Assembly (NCBI GenBank): GCA_034766995.1 | Contig: CM068318.1 | Coordinates: 1,706,501-1,770,500, forward strand | DNA from: Acanthacorydalis orientalis | Lineage: Eukaryota; Arthropoda; Insecta; Megaloptera; Corydalidae | Direction of reading: 5' to 3' | Length of the DNA: 64,000 nt | Part shown: positions 49,340 to 61,875 of the stretch, one piece after another | How the letters are laid out: every line of letters begins with the position of its first letter | Numbering within the stretch: position 1 is the stretch's first letter | Notes under the pieces: generated by a model | Told to the model about the DNA's origin: nothing | Databases searched by the model: none | What the model saw: the letters and a program-made list of their open reading frames with translations, nothing else | Translations under genes and position numbers: made by a program

Positions 49340-49723
49340 AGAAACATTGCATTAGTGACACTCAATATACTGTTTCGAGAGGTAAATATTTACTAATTTT
49401 CATACATATTCGTAAGATGTGCGACGAATGTACGGATAAACATGTACGCGTACATAGTTATTACATAAAAAATATTTTCAAACAAGTACTAATATTGCCT
49501 GTTAACGATTTTTCACTTAAAAAACGAACGTTTTTGACATGATGGCTGTCAAAATTTCAATGTATAACCTTTTACATAACATTCTCGACCTGTACCGAGC
49601 GCACAACGATTTTTTATTATAATTTTTATAATCGTATAACTATTTTTAAATGAATTTCTTCTGATAAACACTGGACGATGTGTTTCGATTGATTAGCTGT
49701 TAATTAGGAAACTTACTCAATCG

Positions 49724-49727
<4 letters not shown>

Positions 49728-49757
<30 letters not shown>

Positions 49758-49770
49758 TATATATATATAC
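49728..49770. repeat. (TA)n microsatellite
   Basis: Two TA runs separated by TGTC. Confidence 0.93.
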
Positions 49771-49779
49771 AAACATATA

Positions 49780-50740
49780 ATAAATACCTTTCTCTCAGAC
49801 CTTTTACTATTAAAGTAGTGTATGTATTATAGACAGAGGGTACGACATTCATTCGCTACTCTATATTATATACCTATTTAATGGCTAATTCCACTCGACT
49901 GCATGAAAGGACCTCGACACACCCCCCTTTTAACTCTCCGAACGTCCAACGTAAGAAGGTGGACCACTGCTGCCCGTGTTCTTTCAATTTTGTCAGATGT
50001 AGTTTTCCTTTCAATATAAACACCGAGCGGAAAAAAAAACGCGCGTTCGTTCAATTTCACATATTACTCTAGAAATGAATTGGTCGAGAGGATGTATTAG
50101 CTTCGATTCGTTTAATAGCCGAAAAAATATTCTTTTTAGAATAATCCTGTTTGCAACTCGTATGTTTTAATATAGTATTTATTCATTTGAAATATTTTTT
50201 CCTGGGCTGACTGACACATTTTCAAAATTGAAAACTCTAAATTTCTGATAATTCAGCAAAGTAATATAAATCCAATAGTTTTTGATTTCAGTTATTTGAT
50301 GCAAGTGATGTTTGTTTTGAAAATAAGTCCGCTTACTTAAAACCTGTATCAAACTAAACTTGTAAGATTTGCAGTTGGCAAGACAAACCTTGCAGAAAGC
50401 GGTAGACAATGACTTACATTTAAAGTAAAATATAGTGAAAGAGCTTTTATTTGTATATAACGGTTATACTTTCAGACAAATAGAATCATTTTTAAACTTA
50501 AATCAATGTTAGTTGAAGTATATTCTCTTTTATTTCAATACTATGAAAATTTCAGTACATTAATTAAAATAATTCAATAAAGAAATCATTTCTGTATAAT
50601 AATATAATTTCTAGATTAATATAGATTGGAATTTAATACTGAAAATTATAAATGAAAATTATAATTACAAATTTCATAATTTTTATTTATAAAATTCTCG
50701 AAAGAAGAGGAAAAAAACATTTAAACAAAAAAATTATTAG
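49780..50740. other. AT-rich stretch without recognised genes
   Basis: A slightly GC-richer patch at 49880-50050 has 60- and 63-residue frames on opposite strands and no recognisable domain. Confidence 0.5.
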
Positions 50741-50744
50741 CTAT

Positions 50745-50823
50745 TCAAACCCCTTCGTTCTTTTTGCACCACCCCGTGTATATATAAATAATATGTATGT
50801 GTAGGTAGAGAGAGAGAGAGAGA
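50745..50823 (-). repeat. Transposon-end-like sequence next to a (GA)n microsatellite
   Basis: On the minus strand, TATATACACGGGGTGGTGCA followed by AAAAAGAACG resembles the TA-flanked GGGTGGTnC ends seen on many insect DNA transposons. GA repeats lie at 50806-50822. No second end is found. Confidence 0.3.
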
Positions 50824-51079
50824 AGCAGATGTACATTTCATTAATTTCGAAAGTAGTGTATTACATTAACTGTATCCGTCATGATTTAAACGTACGTTAT
50901 TTATCCATCAAAAAAAAAGTGTATGAATGAAATCTAAATATTATACGCGTTCAATAGACACAAAAATCCATAAATAGAAAACATCGTATTCAACAAGCCA
51001 TTTGATATATACATGCATGGCTCGTTACATATGTGTACCTGCATTGAAAGTTGAAACTCATTTCACTAAAAATCACATA

Positions 51080-51240
51080 TATAACATGGCTCCACGAAAC
51101 GGCGGTCGCGACGAACGCGCATGGGAGCCGAGTCCGTGAGAGACGCAGAGATCCGTGCGGACGGGTCGGCGCGACAGCGACGGCCCGGGTTCAGTTCTGC
51201 TGCGTGCGCTCTCCCCGATTCCACGGTATGTAAATAGATT
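51080..51240 (+). promoter_or_regulatory. CpG-rich island, possible first exon or promoter (candidate)
   Basis: This is among the most CpG-dense 150 bp of the window. It contains TTCAGTTCTG, close to the arthropod initiator TCAGTT, at about 51190, and ends CCACGGTATGTAAATAG, where GTATGT would fit a splice donor. No domain is visible in the overlapping frames. The combination is suggestive only. Confidence 0.2.
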
Positions 51241-51539
51241 CGTGTTTTGGTGGATTTTACCAGTTGTATGGAGCTGTTTCCTCTTTCATTCATTCGGTCA
51301 TTTGAACTCTTGTGTCGCGAAAATGCCGAAAAGTGCACGCTGTATGATTCAGTGGAAAATGAATTCCGCGTTTACATCGTTTCGATGCTTGATTTACATA
51401 TTATCCGGATTGGATTGTAATTGGACTTAGAACACGTCGTCGAAATTGAAGCAATCGCTCAATGAGGCTACTTTTTTAATGCCACATAAAATATTTATAA
51501 AGATGCAAATTTATAACTCCGTTTTGGTTTACGACACGA

Positions 51540-51640
51540 TTCGAACACTGTGATTAAATTCACTTCCATAAAATATTTTTTTGCATCACAAACCGCATAG
51601 AAATTCTAATCCAAAACATTGATTTTATGAAAAGTATTAT
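51540..51640. repeat. Family A palindromic repeat, left arm
   Basis: AACACTGTGATTAAATTCAC, then TTCCATAAAATATTTTTTTG and CATCACAAACCGCATAGAAA. Confidence 0.5.
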
Positions 51641-51884
51641 CCATAGATGAAGTGATAGCATCTCTATTGACATGCACTTGAGAAACAATAAAAAATGATC
51701 AATTATTTTTGATCAGAAACAAAACTGTGATTTATGAGGCGAGAATAAAATTCTTTTGTTGCGATTTCTCATATTCATATTTATTTTTTCTAAATACTTG
51801 TTAAATTTTTTTTATATCCATGAAACATATTTACACATGGAGAAGAATTAATGATTATTTCACTTCCAAGTAGGATTATAATTG

Positions 51885-51945
51885 AAAGAAATTGTTTTGT
51901 GGTTTGTGAAATGAAAAAGAAAGTCATATGTGAAACGTAAAGAAT
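51885..51945. repeat. Family A palindromic repeat, right arm fragment
   Basis: TTGTTTTGTGGTTTGTGAAA, then TGAAAAAGAAAGTCATATGT and GAAACGTAAAG. Confidence 0.4.
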
Positions 51946-51964
51946 GGTTTTATTTTCAATAAAT

Positions 51965-52110
51965 CGTAGAGATAAAGAGTTATCTAAGATAAAGGTAAAT
52001 TTATGATCAATTAGTCAATGAAGAATATTTTTAGGTAATATATACCTCAACGCTTTGAACATTATGGAATTGCTATCGAAATTCACATAAACAATTTTAG
52101 TTATCATTTC
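51965..52110. repeat. Family A palindromic repeat, outer left segment plus core
   Basis: GAGTTATCTAAGATAAAGGT, then AAATTTATGATCAATTAGTC. The core is CCTCAACGCTTTGAACATTA, then TGGAATTGCTATCGAAATTC and ACATAAAC. Confidence 0.5.
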
Positions 52111-52117
52111 ATTTGGG

Positions 52118-52365
52118 GATGGGCAGAACAGTTATCTAAGTTAAAAACAGAATTTACTATCAGTTATCTAAAAAAAATAACTTCCTTTACTTGAAACAAA
52201 AATAAATATCCTCCTAATACTCTGAGGATAATGGCATTACAATCTAAATCCATATAAGCAACAATTAAAATAATTCAACAATCATTTATTAAACGTTTTT
52301 GATCAAAAATATTTTTGCTGGTCGTGGAGTAAAAGAATAATTCATTTATGAATATCAATTTTGTC
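52118..52365. repeat. Family A palindromic repeat, nearly complete copy
   Basis: GAACAGTTATCTAAGTTAAA, then GAATTTACTATCAGTTATCT. The core is ACTCTGAGGATAATGGCATT, then ATATAAGCAAC. The right arm is CAACAATCATTTATTAAACG, then TTTTTGATCAAAAATATTTT, GGTCGTGGAGTAAAAGAATA and ATTCATTTATGAATAT. Confidence 0.6.
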
Positions 52366-52369
52366 CTTT

Positions 52370-53560
52370 CTTTTCAATAAATTGTAATTTAATCAATATT
52401 CAATTTTTATGTCAATTTGAACATGTTTACTAATTATAAAATAGCAGATTTCTCTTTCATTAAATTTGAAATTATAAAAAAACTTTATTTTGATTTCCAT
52501 AATAATCTGTTTCTTCCAATAAATAATCACACGAACAATACAAAATATACCAGAGATTAATTAAAATAAATATGAAAAAGAGATGTTAGTTTTTAATGCA
52601 TCAGATTTTCTATTAGTTGAGATATTAATCGATGTGAAAATACATTAAATTACAGTGATGGATAATTGTAATCGTTAATATCAGCTATTATATTCGATAA
52701 AATCTTCCTGTAGTCATTTAGAAAAAAATACAATCCAATATTTTATTTTATTTAAATTCTAAACATAAAGATAATAGAAAATGAATCAATCCAAAAGGAA
52801 ATAATAATTGTATAGATTTTCATAGAATTTTCTAAACGTTAAAATAGAATTCTTTCTTATCACAAACATTGAATGCGAATGAAATGTACAATTGATAGAT
52901 TTATAAATTATTGATAATTGGTTGTACAATTGGTAAATTTACATTTATAAATTTATTATTATCGAATTTATGTACTTCATAAATGATATAAAATTCATAT
53001 ATCTTTTTCAATAAAAGAAAACTTATTGTTCCTCGAAGAAAAATGTTCGATCATAAGTATTACATCAGTTCGATATATTTTTAATTGATCTACCGAAGAA
53101 CACACTTCGACGATTCATAAACGGTACGGAAATCTTTAAAACGAGAACAGATTTCGAATACGTTTCAACACATGTTAAAAATCTCGACTGAAATCAAAAA
53201 ATGTACTGTTTTTTTTATTCCACGGAAATATTTTGATACAGAGAAACGTTTAATGTTTTTTTAGAAAAAAAATATTATTTTAATTAAATTACTAAACGTC
53301 TGGTAATGCGCACACAACGTTCAGTAGATTCTATTGTACTCTTTTTTTTATTTTATACAATTTAACATACACTTCTACGTCTCTGTTGTAAATATGAAAG
53401 TGTAGTCAAATTTATTTGTAATAGAATTCAACAACAATCTCATGGTTTTAATAAAAATGTTAAATTTACTATAAAACGTATTACATCTCTCGGCAAGCGG
53501 GTTTGTGAAAAAGAGCAAAGTAATCAGCTCGACAAACCATTTCTACAAATATACATGCAC
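52370..53560. other. AT-rich stretch without recognised genes
   Basis: TTGATAGATTTATAAATTAT-type words recur near 52890-52960, suggesting a short degenerate direct repeat. No exon-like frame is present. Confidence 0.5.
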
Positions 53561-53592
53561 GTATATATATATATATATGTATATATATATAA
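53561..53592. repeat. (TA)n microsatellite
   Basis: TA runs with one TATG interruption. Confidence 0.93.
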
Positions 53593-53922
53593 ACATACAA
53601 ATGCTGGCGTCCTTTTGAGAGCAGTCTACTAATGGATATCACTTTGCATTCTGTATATTTGAATCGAGTTGTATGAATGCGTGTGAGCACTGTTGGTCAT
53701 TTCGTTCGTGTCTTTTTTGTATTTTATTTCCTTTTGATCTGTCCACCAACGTACACTTTTACATGTTTTATTTTAATTAAATGTTTTGTTTTAATTTTAA
53801 TTACTTAAATAGCCAGCAAACATCGATGATTGAACCTTGACAGTTTAAGTAGTAGTTGTTCTTATGTGTTATTTAATTACGATGTAAAGAAATCGCTTTA
53901 TCAAATTACTGTTTTTATCTAA

Positions 53923-53925
<3 letters not shown>

Positions 53926-53967
<42 letters not shown>

Positions 53968-53996
53968 ATATATATATGTGTATGTGTGTGTGTGTG
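53926..53996. repeat. Compound microsatellite (TA)n(TG)n
   Basis: Two TA runs split by TTTATA, then TATGTGTATGTGTGTGTGTG. Confidence 0.97.
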
Positions 53997-54219
53997 AAAA
54001 AGTTGATTTATAAGGACGGGCTGTTTAATATAATTGCAAGAGAAAAGTTATAAATACTCTTGCCGAATTATCATTTTAATTCAATTTGATTCTATAATTG
54101 ATACTTTGGTATTTCAGTCTATTATTAAATTACTTTTTTCATATATTACCATTTTATGAAGCCTGTTTCGAATTTTGTAAATGTCGTTTAAGATATAGAA
54201 AACATTTTATTACAATATA

Positions 54220-54305
54220 TTTCTGACACTGTGGTCAAATTCACTATCACAAATTCATTTTTCGGATACTTTTCACAAACGACAAATATTTTATTTCGTG
54301 CCATC
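54220..54305. repeat. Family A palindromic repeat, left terminus
   Basis: TTTCTGACACTGTGGTCAAA, then TTCACTATCACAAATTCATT and TTTCACAAACGACAAATATT. The outer word CTGACACTGTGG is exact with 11655. Confidence 0.6.
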
Positions 54306-54857
54306 AATGGGTGTATAAAACATTTTTTTTCGATTCGTGTCAATTCGTCACACGTTCTGATACATTTGTAATCTTCCTCTTGTATAAACGCAGCATCAAT
54401 GTATTCTGTATAGAAGTTTTACTAACATTTTCTAAACATTTAAATGTTCCGAAGTATATTTCAAAAATTTATACAAAATTGGATCATGAGACTGTTTGTT
54501 TATTTTAAAGCTGTTTTTTTTTTATCAAATGTTAATTCAATTATAAAATAAAACATTTCTTTTCTTACTGAGTAAACATCAAATCAATTGTTGAGTGTTG
54601 CTTACACGGATTTCAATTATCTTCACAACATCAAGGTGCAGACAAATCTGAGATGAAGAGATAATTGATTTCTGAATGCGAATTTAACCAAAAGTGCAAC
54701 TTAACAAATTGTCAGAACCAAATCATATTTTCATTAAAAAAAAATACTTGTAATAATACAAACTCAGTAAAGCAGTCAGGTAATCAGTTCAGTCAGCAAA
54801 ACAATTAACGGCAATCAAGGCTCTTTAATTATAGTAGGTTGATTTTTTCTATGGATT

Positions 54858-55233
54858 TTCAATACATGGGTTTTTAATTCCAAAACAAGTCAACGACTTA
54901 AGACAGTGCAGAGAAATAAAAAGATGTATGTTGTGGGGTAACAAGAAGAGATGAGTAAAGAATAGAATGGATACGAAAACAAACTAGAGTTGCAGACATA
55001 ATAAGAAGAATGAAGAGCTTGAGATGGAAATAGGCGGGGTATATTGCAATAAGAGAAGATAATCGATTGATGAGAGAAATTATTAATAGGGTGCCAAAAA
55101 ATTGAAAAAGTGACTAATGAACAGATGAGATTAGGACATAGGAACATTTATGGAAAGGACATGCATTGAATCGATTAAATTGGAAAGACTTGGAAGAGGT
55201 CTTCATCCAACAGTGGGTAAAAATAAACTGTTG

Positions 55234-55236
<3 letters not shown>
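54858..55236 (+). mobile_element. Non-LTR retrotransposon 3' end, decayed
   Basis: The plus-strand translation reads VTRRDE-stop-RIEWIRKQTRVADII, then RRMKSLRWK-stop-AGYIAIREDN and REIINRVPKN. These match the conserved tail TRRD..R.EWIR.QT.V.DII.R.KSL.W.WAGH.AR..DNRW..EI of insect elements of this type. The 3' end reads GTCTTCATCCAACAGTGGGT, then GTTGCTGATATATATA, and passes without a break into the (TA)n tract. Only the last ~380 bp survive, as usual for 5'-truncated insertions. The clade is not assigned. Confidence 0.82.

Positions 55237-55291
<55 letters not shown>
55237..55291. repeat. (TA)n microsatellite at the retrotransposon 3' end
   Basis: About 27 TA units continue directly from CTGATATATA of the retrotransposon. 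Confidence 0.97.
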
Positions 55292-55294
<3 letters not shown>

Positions 55295-55299
55295 GAAAA

Positions 55300-55810
55300 A
55301 AATGAGACCCATCTGATTCGAGACCGACGTTTTTCTCGCGATTTAAACATTGACGAGTTCGAAGTAAACGCTTTAAGGGCGAAACACGAAATGAAAAGTG
55401 TGTTACGCGGCTCGGCCGCACCCTCGCGAACCCTAAGTTTATCGTGTGAAAAACCAAAGCGTGCTGATGTATCCAAAAGTGATTTTCGTCGCAACATTAA
55501 GTAATGTAATTTCGGCGAACACAACGATATATTAATTATTTTCTTGAAGCCTGAGTTGGAAGTGTCATTAGTCGTACAGTCTGCGGTGCTGTATGCACCA
55601 GTCACTGGGGTGATGGATGGACATGCGCCGGCAGCGCCACTGCAAGTGTCGTGGCTCGAACACGCACCAACAATCACCGACCGAAGTAAAAACAACGCCA
55701 GAACGTTCGACCGGGTCCGCCGCCAGTCAACCATACACACACACACACACACACACAGCCGCACAGCCTTTCTTTCCTCCGACGGAACCGTCGATATACG
55801 TAGATTCGTG
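55300..55810. other. GC-rich, CpG-bearing island with open frames on both strands
   Basis: A 216-residue minus frame (55114-55764) and 90- and 64-residue plus frames (55544-55816) cover it. The minus frame runs through the CA repeat, the TA repeat and the retrotransposon, so it cannot be a gene as it stands. The segment 55544-55720 looks compositionally coding-like in both directions, but I recognise no protein. Confidence 0.3.
55734..55757. repeat. (CA)n microsatellite
   Basis: About 11 CA units inside the GC-rich island. Confidence 0.95.
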
Positions 55811-56289
55811 ATGTGATTCTATAACATCACGAAATTATATTCAACCGTACGTACGAACGTACGACCTACACAATATCCTATTGTTGCTGTTGTATTATGA
55901 TTAACTCTTAGCCTCGAGACGAATCCATGATTGTTTCTTCTATAATCACTCCGCATCAACTGTAAACTCACCTAGCATGTAGAATTTCTATTTTCACTTA
56001 TGACAAATGAAAAGTCGAAAATATATTAAGAAATTTGATATGTCGCCGGTAGTCATTCGACGAGAGACGGAGGGAGAGAGGGAGAGAGTGAGACAGAAAA
56101 TAGTACACCGGTATTGTTTTATTATTATTTTTTATTCGGGCGATTTGCATAGAAAGAAAAATATTAATCAACGTTTCCTACCTACTTATTCAATATATGT
56201 TTGTATCCTGTTTGTGTCATAATCGTTTTCGTAAAATACTCGCTTTTATACATTTCTATGATTTATAACAATTGTCTATATTTGCACAC

Positions 56290-56322
56290 GAAACACACAC
56301 ACACACAACACACACACACACT
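56290..56322. repeat. (CA)n microsatellite
   Basis: CA repeats with one AACA interruption. Confidence 0.95.
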
Positions 56323-56329
56323 CAGATGA

Positions 56330-57480
56330 AACATCCGTTTATCTTCTATCCGATTATGACTTGTACTCGATTCATAACAACAATGATTAGCACGAGCTAA
56401 TGACTGATGTGTCATGAGGTCGACTCTTCGCAATATGTCATCCATCTTTGTATAGAACGTGTCTATGCTTCGAACTGTTTCTATCTAATAAACCATAATT
56501 AATATTTTCAACTTGTGCAATGTGTGAGGTTTAGGAATTTCTCAAAAAAAAATACGAACATGTATTGTCGATAATGTCAAGTACGACTTGTCCTATAATC
56601 AAATGAAAAGAATACTTTTATAACTATAATTAAACTGTATTACGCCCATTCAGGTCAAACTGTTCATCTTGAACTAATGAGATATTTAAAAAATCTTAAT
56701 AACATATTTTTAAATCATAAATTTTTAAATTCAATGCTAGTTTATGATAATTTAATTTATTATGCAAGAAATATCGTACTCTGAATGTTCAAATGACTTA
56801 AAATGCAAATTAAGTTTATTGTTCGAAATCAACTTCGTAGAGAAAAATCTTCAGGATTTCTTTCAATCTAATTTGTGAAAATTGGAATTGTATCAGTGTC
56901 TTAGTTTTCAGACAAGCACTCGTTTATTTAATCGTCTTTTTAGATCGGTTATTCCTGTTTTTCTGTGCCAATCTATGTCTGAGCGAGTCAACATCCCTGG
57001 GTGGATGTTAGAAAAAATATCATTCATAACATTTTGAAACAATTAATAAATTCATTCAAGAATAAAATCATAATCGTTCTCCTAATATTTCAGTATCTCT
57101 TTCAGTACATAAATACATGGATTTTTATTAAAAATCGCTATTTTGGTACGATGACTTTTATTTACATTTTATGAAATGGAGAAGTGTTCATTCATCTAAA
57201 ACAAAATCTTACCGAGAATGGGTTTTACGGTTTTCACTGAATTTTATAAAGTATTTCTACACTTTCCTCGTGTGACGCAATCTGGATAAAACTCGAACGA
57301 TACTATATTTGTAACTAAATTGCGTTTAGTTGGATTGACAGAAGAATAGCAAGGGTGTTAACATGAAAAATCATTGCGAGTTATGACAAAACACATAATA
57401 AAGTTGAATGAACATTCCGTCCCTTATACACAGTCTTTGGTTAAAACAAACATTTTAAGATAATTTGAACGAATCTTCTC
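56330..57480. other. AT-rich stretch without recognised genes
   Basis: No coding signature and no clear repeat. CATCCCTGGGTGGATG near 56990 is a short inverted repeat. Confidence 0.5.
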
Positions 57481-57485
57481 TCTCC

Positions 57486-57487
<2 letters not shown>

Positions 57488-57564
<77 letters not shown>
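57488..57564. repeat. Long (TA)n microsatellite
   Basis: About 38 uninterrupted TA units, the longest pure run in the window. Confidence 0.98.
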
Positions 57565-57566
<2 letters not shown>

Positions 57567-58244
57567 GTGGTACAGAAATCAAACACTTGAATCGTTCATA
57601 TTGACACGGCACAAAACATAAAAAAAATGTAACATTCACATAGATTAATAATTGAATTTACAAATTATTCGGTAAAATGTGACATTTGTTAAGTGATTTC
57701 TGGAGTGTACCTTGTCAACGATGACAGATGTTGAAATACCACCTGATTCTGTCTCACGTATATTTGTTCTAAAATAAAATGAAAAAAAAATCGAACTAAC
57801 GTGGAATGTCACTACACTCGATACTCAATAAACTAGTTTAAATGTGTTTTTTTTTCTAAATTGTCATATTGTATGGATTTCGTTCCATCAAATCATATCT
57901 TATGAATCGGTAATGTTTGTTTTAGAATAGTTTCTGAATTGTTACAAGATCAGAAATTCCATTAATATAACTGGTAAGAAACGCTCGAGCGTTTGAATAA
58001 AAAGTATTAAATACTAGACGAATGTGTTTCTTGACATTCGCACCTCTGCATGTTTGAAAAAAAAATATTAAATGCCACGAATTCAATCCTGAATATCTTG
58101 GTAAAAAAATGGGAAACGGTATATGGTTTGAAATATTATACATAGATGATTATATATTTGATGTTATTGAAATATAAAAAAAATCAGAATAGCCAAATAT
58201 TAAAAATATTATTTAAACTTGCAAGTACTATTTAGTTGGTCAGT

Positions 58245-58290
58245 TTGAAAAGTGGATTTAGCCACGGTGTCAGAATTGTAATATGGAATA
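58245..58290. repeat. Family A palindromic repeat, outer terminus only
   Basis: AAAAGTGGATTTAGCCACGG, then TGTCAGAATTG. Confidence 0.5.
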
Positions 58291-58539
58291 AATAGAACTT
58301 AATTTTTAAGATATTTTCGAATTAGAACTTTAACCGTTTATTATATATATATTCATTGAAATTTATTCATATTTTTATATGCCTATTCCGAATGAAATTT
58401 CGAAGTATACATACATTTTTTTTTGTACAAATGTCACGGTTTACAAAACGTATTCCGTACGTAAAAGAACATAAAAATGTTAATATTATCTTTGAACACA
58501 TAATAACTATAATACAAAATTGTTCATAGCCTCGTTCAT

Positions 58540-58710
58540 GCAGACACCTAATTGAAATTAATTCACGTGCACCATAATTATGAAAGTAGTAAAGTTCATA
58601 ATGTTGAGACATGCAAATGTTTCGTTGAACGTGTACCGTAACGTACGTGAATGTGTATATTCTTGACTCGGTCGAAATTTCAACTGCCGCCGACGCCGTC
58701 GACGCTTCCG
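58540..58710. other. Moderately GC-rich island with an E-box and TAAT-type sites
   Basis: AATTAATTCACGTGCACCAT holds a CACGTG E-box next to a TTAATT word, followed by AATTATG. CpG words cluster at 58680-58710. A 125-residue minus frame (58367-58744) covers it with no recognisable domain. It is a regulatory candidate. Confidence 0.3.
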
Positions 58711-59129
58711 CTTTGTACTCAACATCAAACAGGAAATTAAACAATTTCCCTTATTGGACGGAAGTTTTCACGGATTGACATCATACGTGATATATGCGTG
58801 CCGAACTTTGATAAACGTACTCGAAAAGGAATCAGAGTATGGTTTCTTGTGTGTTTAGTAGGGGAAAAAATGCGATCCGTGTTGTATTCATAACTGGACG
58901 GCAATGTTTGTTTTAGGATTATTATACGTGTGTTTCGGAATAAATTTGATAGACAAAAAAAACAGAGGAAGAATCAAAGAAATAGATGCGATTTTTTTTA
59001 ATGCTGTGATTTTATATACCGTCGAATTCGGTTGAGAGACTGGTTGTATTCTTTACTCGCTACCATGTTGAAATATCAATTTTATTTCAATTAATTAAAA
59101 TAAAAATATTACATTAATTTATTACAGAG

Positions 59130-59692
59130 CAGTTATCCGGGCTGAAATTTGAATTCACTGTCAACTAGTCATTAATCATATATTCAACTGGTAGTAATTG
59201 AATATTAAAACAAATATCATTTGTTAATTCTGTTCTTAAAATTCAGTTTCCTTAAAAAATTATTAGATGTGTGCAAAATCCTATCCTGGTTGCTCCATTT
59301 GTATAATATATAAAATACAATTCAATCATTAATAGTTGTAGTGAGAATGTTTTTTTAAATACATCCAAAAAACTAAACTATTGATTCAACGTACAGTAAA
59401 AATAACATTTTAAATAGGTTCTTTTTATTTTCAAAAACGACTTCTGTTTGTCGCCTCACAAACCACAATCATTTTTTTTATAAAAATGTTCAATACATCT
59501 TTGTAGAATAAAAAAAATATTTTTCTGTACCTTGACGCTCTAAATATAATGCCATCGCCATCGAAATGCGCATAAACAAAAATCAAATTAAATCCATAAT
59601 TCATTATTTGTATATTTTTGATCAAATTCTCTTGTGGTTTGTGATGCGAGTGAAAAAATAATTTGTGAAAGTGAATTTAGAAACTAAATTGT
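59130..59692. repeat. Family A palindromic repeat, longest copy
   Basis: The outer left segment is GCAGTTATCCGGGCTGAAAT, then GAATTCACTGTCAACTAGTC. An inner left arm at 59450 is CGCCTCACAAACCACAATCA, then AAAAATGTTCAATACATC. The core is CTGTACCTTGACGCTCTAAA, then GCCATCGCCATCGAAATGCG and CATAAAC. The right arm is ATTTTTGATCAAATTCTCTT, then GTGGTTTGTGATGCGAGTGA, AATTTGTGAAAGTGAATTTA. Whether 59130-59430 belongs to the same insertion is uncertain. Confidence 0.55.
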
Positions 59693-59699
59693 AAACTAT

Positions 59700-60356
59700 C
59701 TGAAGATGACTAATATATTCAATCCTGTTTCATTATACGTAAACCAACATTAATTTAAAACATTATAACATTTTTTAACAGTCAATCATTTTACATATAT
59801 TGAAATAAATATTAACCAAACCGGTAATCGTTTTTATTCGAACGTGTTCAATCGAAATGAAACTATTTTACAAAACTACAAATCAACAAACTCTAGATTT
59901 TATTCGAAAACAGGTTAGAAAAAATAAAGCAATTAGTAAAAAAAAATAATCAATCAGCGGTAAACTACAAAAATCATTAAGCTTGTGTGTAAAACAAATC
60001 GAACACTGTAACGTTTATTAATATTAGTTATATAAAACATCCTATATTTGAGTGGTTTATCTTGTCATTCCGACGTAATAAAAATATATATTAATTTAAA
60101 TGAGGCTGAATCAATTCCTAAATTAATTGATATCACTTTATAATTCATATTGCGGTTCGCTTCACCGCACTGAATGGTGTGGTGAAAACACAATAATATT
60201 ATATCGATATTATATGCACTATATATGTATATATATATATATGTGCGTGTGTGTCAAATATTATGAAATTTTATTTATATTTCATTGAATACAATTATAA
60301 TCAATTTTAAAATTAGATTGGGTTATTACCGTTGATATTAAATGGAAATATTTGTA

Positions 60357-60442
<86 letters not shown>

Positions 60443-61370
60443 GTATATATAATAGGTGTATTTACATCTTACTATTTTTTAAATTTACATTTTAAAAAGG
60501 ACGTCATAAAAATGCTTTATTTTATTATAAATCCGAATAAAATCAAGAATAGAAATTATTTTTATATTCAGACGAGCTTATTTCTGAAACAAGCGCTGTA
60601 TATTAAATATTTTGAACATTTTTCGATAGGTCAACACCTTCACTCGATCTTTAATAGGGAGAAAAAACCGCTCAGTTTTCATTGATGCATCTCTCTTAAA
60701 CATTTAAATGTACTACTCATTTTAAAGAGTTTTTGTTAATGCATCTTGTAGAAAAGGACTTTCGATGAAAGTACTTTAGAAGTAGTTTAAGTTCATCTTG
60801 AATCCTATTACTATTGACAGTTTTAATACTCAATGTCTTACAGTTTCAAAAATCGTTTATAATTGAGAAAACTGTTAGCAAAGTTCAACTTATTCTCAGC
60901 AAACAAATTACCATTTCAATTAATAATTTAATGTTTGTATGAAAATATGTTGAAATAGTTTATCTATTCCATGCATCGTATATATATATATATATATTTC
61001 TAGATTATTTTCAACCCACATGCTACAGTAAATGTTTCTGTACAAAAATCTCCAATAGTCATTCATACAGATTGTTCTGCATTTGAAATTAAGCACAGAA
61101 GAAAAAACACCTCGATAGTAAGATCTGATACATGATTTCAATTCGAAATCGTACGAATGATATTTTAATTATGATATTTTATTTTAATATTCGCATAATA
61201 TGATAGTTTAATTACAGTTTCGAATTGGAAATTGCCACGGATTGATATCCAGCATAAACATAAACAAACATGCCACATATTGAGGAATTAATTTAAAATA
61301 TACTCGTTTCTAATTTACACTCACAGACGTGATATCTCCGCGGACAGACAATACAACGTAGACTAAATTA
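59700..61370. other. AT-rich stretch without recognised genes
   Basis: Apart from the microsatellites at 60222-60254, 60364-60451 and 60979-60999, nothing is recognised. Frames are short and AT-driven. Confidence 0.55.
60364..60451. repeat. Long interrupted (TA)n microsatellite
   Basis: TA runs are separated by TTTATA and TATGTATA steps over about 88 bp. Confidence 0.97.
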
Positions 61371-61374
61371 TACA

Positions 61375-61412
61375 TACATACATATATATAGATATATATA
61401 TATATATATATA
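61375..61412. repeat. (TA)n microsatellite
   Basis: TACATACATACATATATATAG is followed by about 12 TA units. Confidence 0.95.
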
Positions 61413-61875
61413 TTTCTGAATTTAATTAAAAACAAATAACAACGTATAATTATGAAATGAGGAAGCACTTGTTCCACTGTCCACATTTCTAATACGAACC
61501 TCGGCCGTAATAACATATATTTATGACGGCGAGACCCAAACCACATATCAACATAAAAATAGGGCACATCAACGGTGTACGAATTTTCAAATTAATAACC
61601 TCTGAACCGAAATGAAACTAACATCACGATCCGACCAACAGTACAAATTACAAAGAAAGCTACTGCTATCAGTCAAACTAATTCATGAAGATAGCCATTT
61701 AATTATGCTGTTGAAGACGGACGGAACAGTCGTACATAACATTTAAATAAGATTTTCAAGACATTTTTGAAAGTACGTACGAGCGAACGTGCTCGTATCA
61801 CTTTTCAGTACTTTCTGTGAAATTTTTAATTTTATTTTTTAAGTAAACATATCTCGGTTTAATCTGAAATGTGTA

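Noticed and set aside
55114..55764. 216-residue minus-strand open frame, the longest in the window
   Set aside because: It runs through a CA repeat, a 54-bp TA repeat (translated as IYIYIY) and antisense retrotransposon sequence, so it is not a single gene.
58367..58744. 125-residue minus-strand frame
   Set aside because: Composition drifts with the local base content and no family or domain is recognisable. A regulatory island is more likely.
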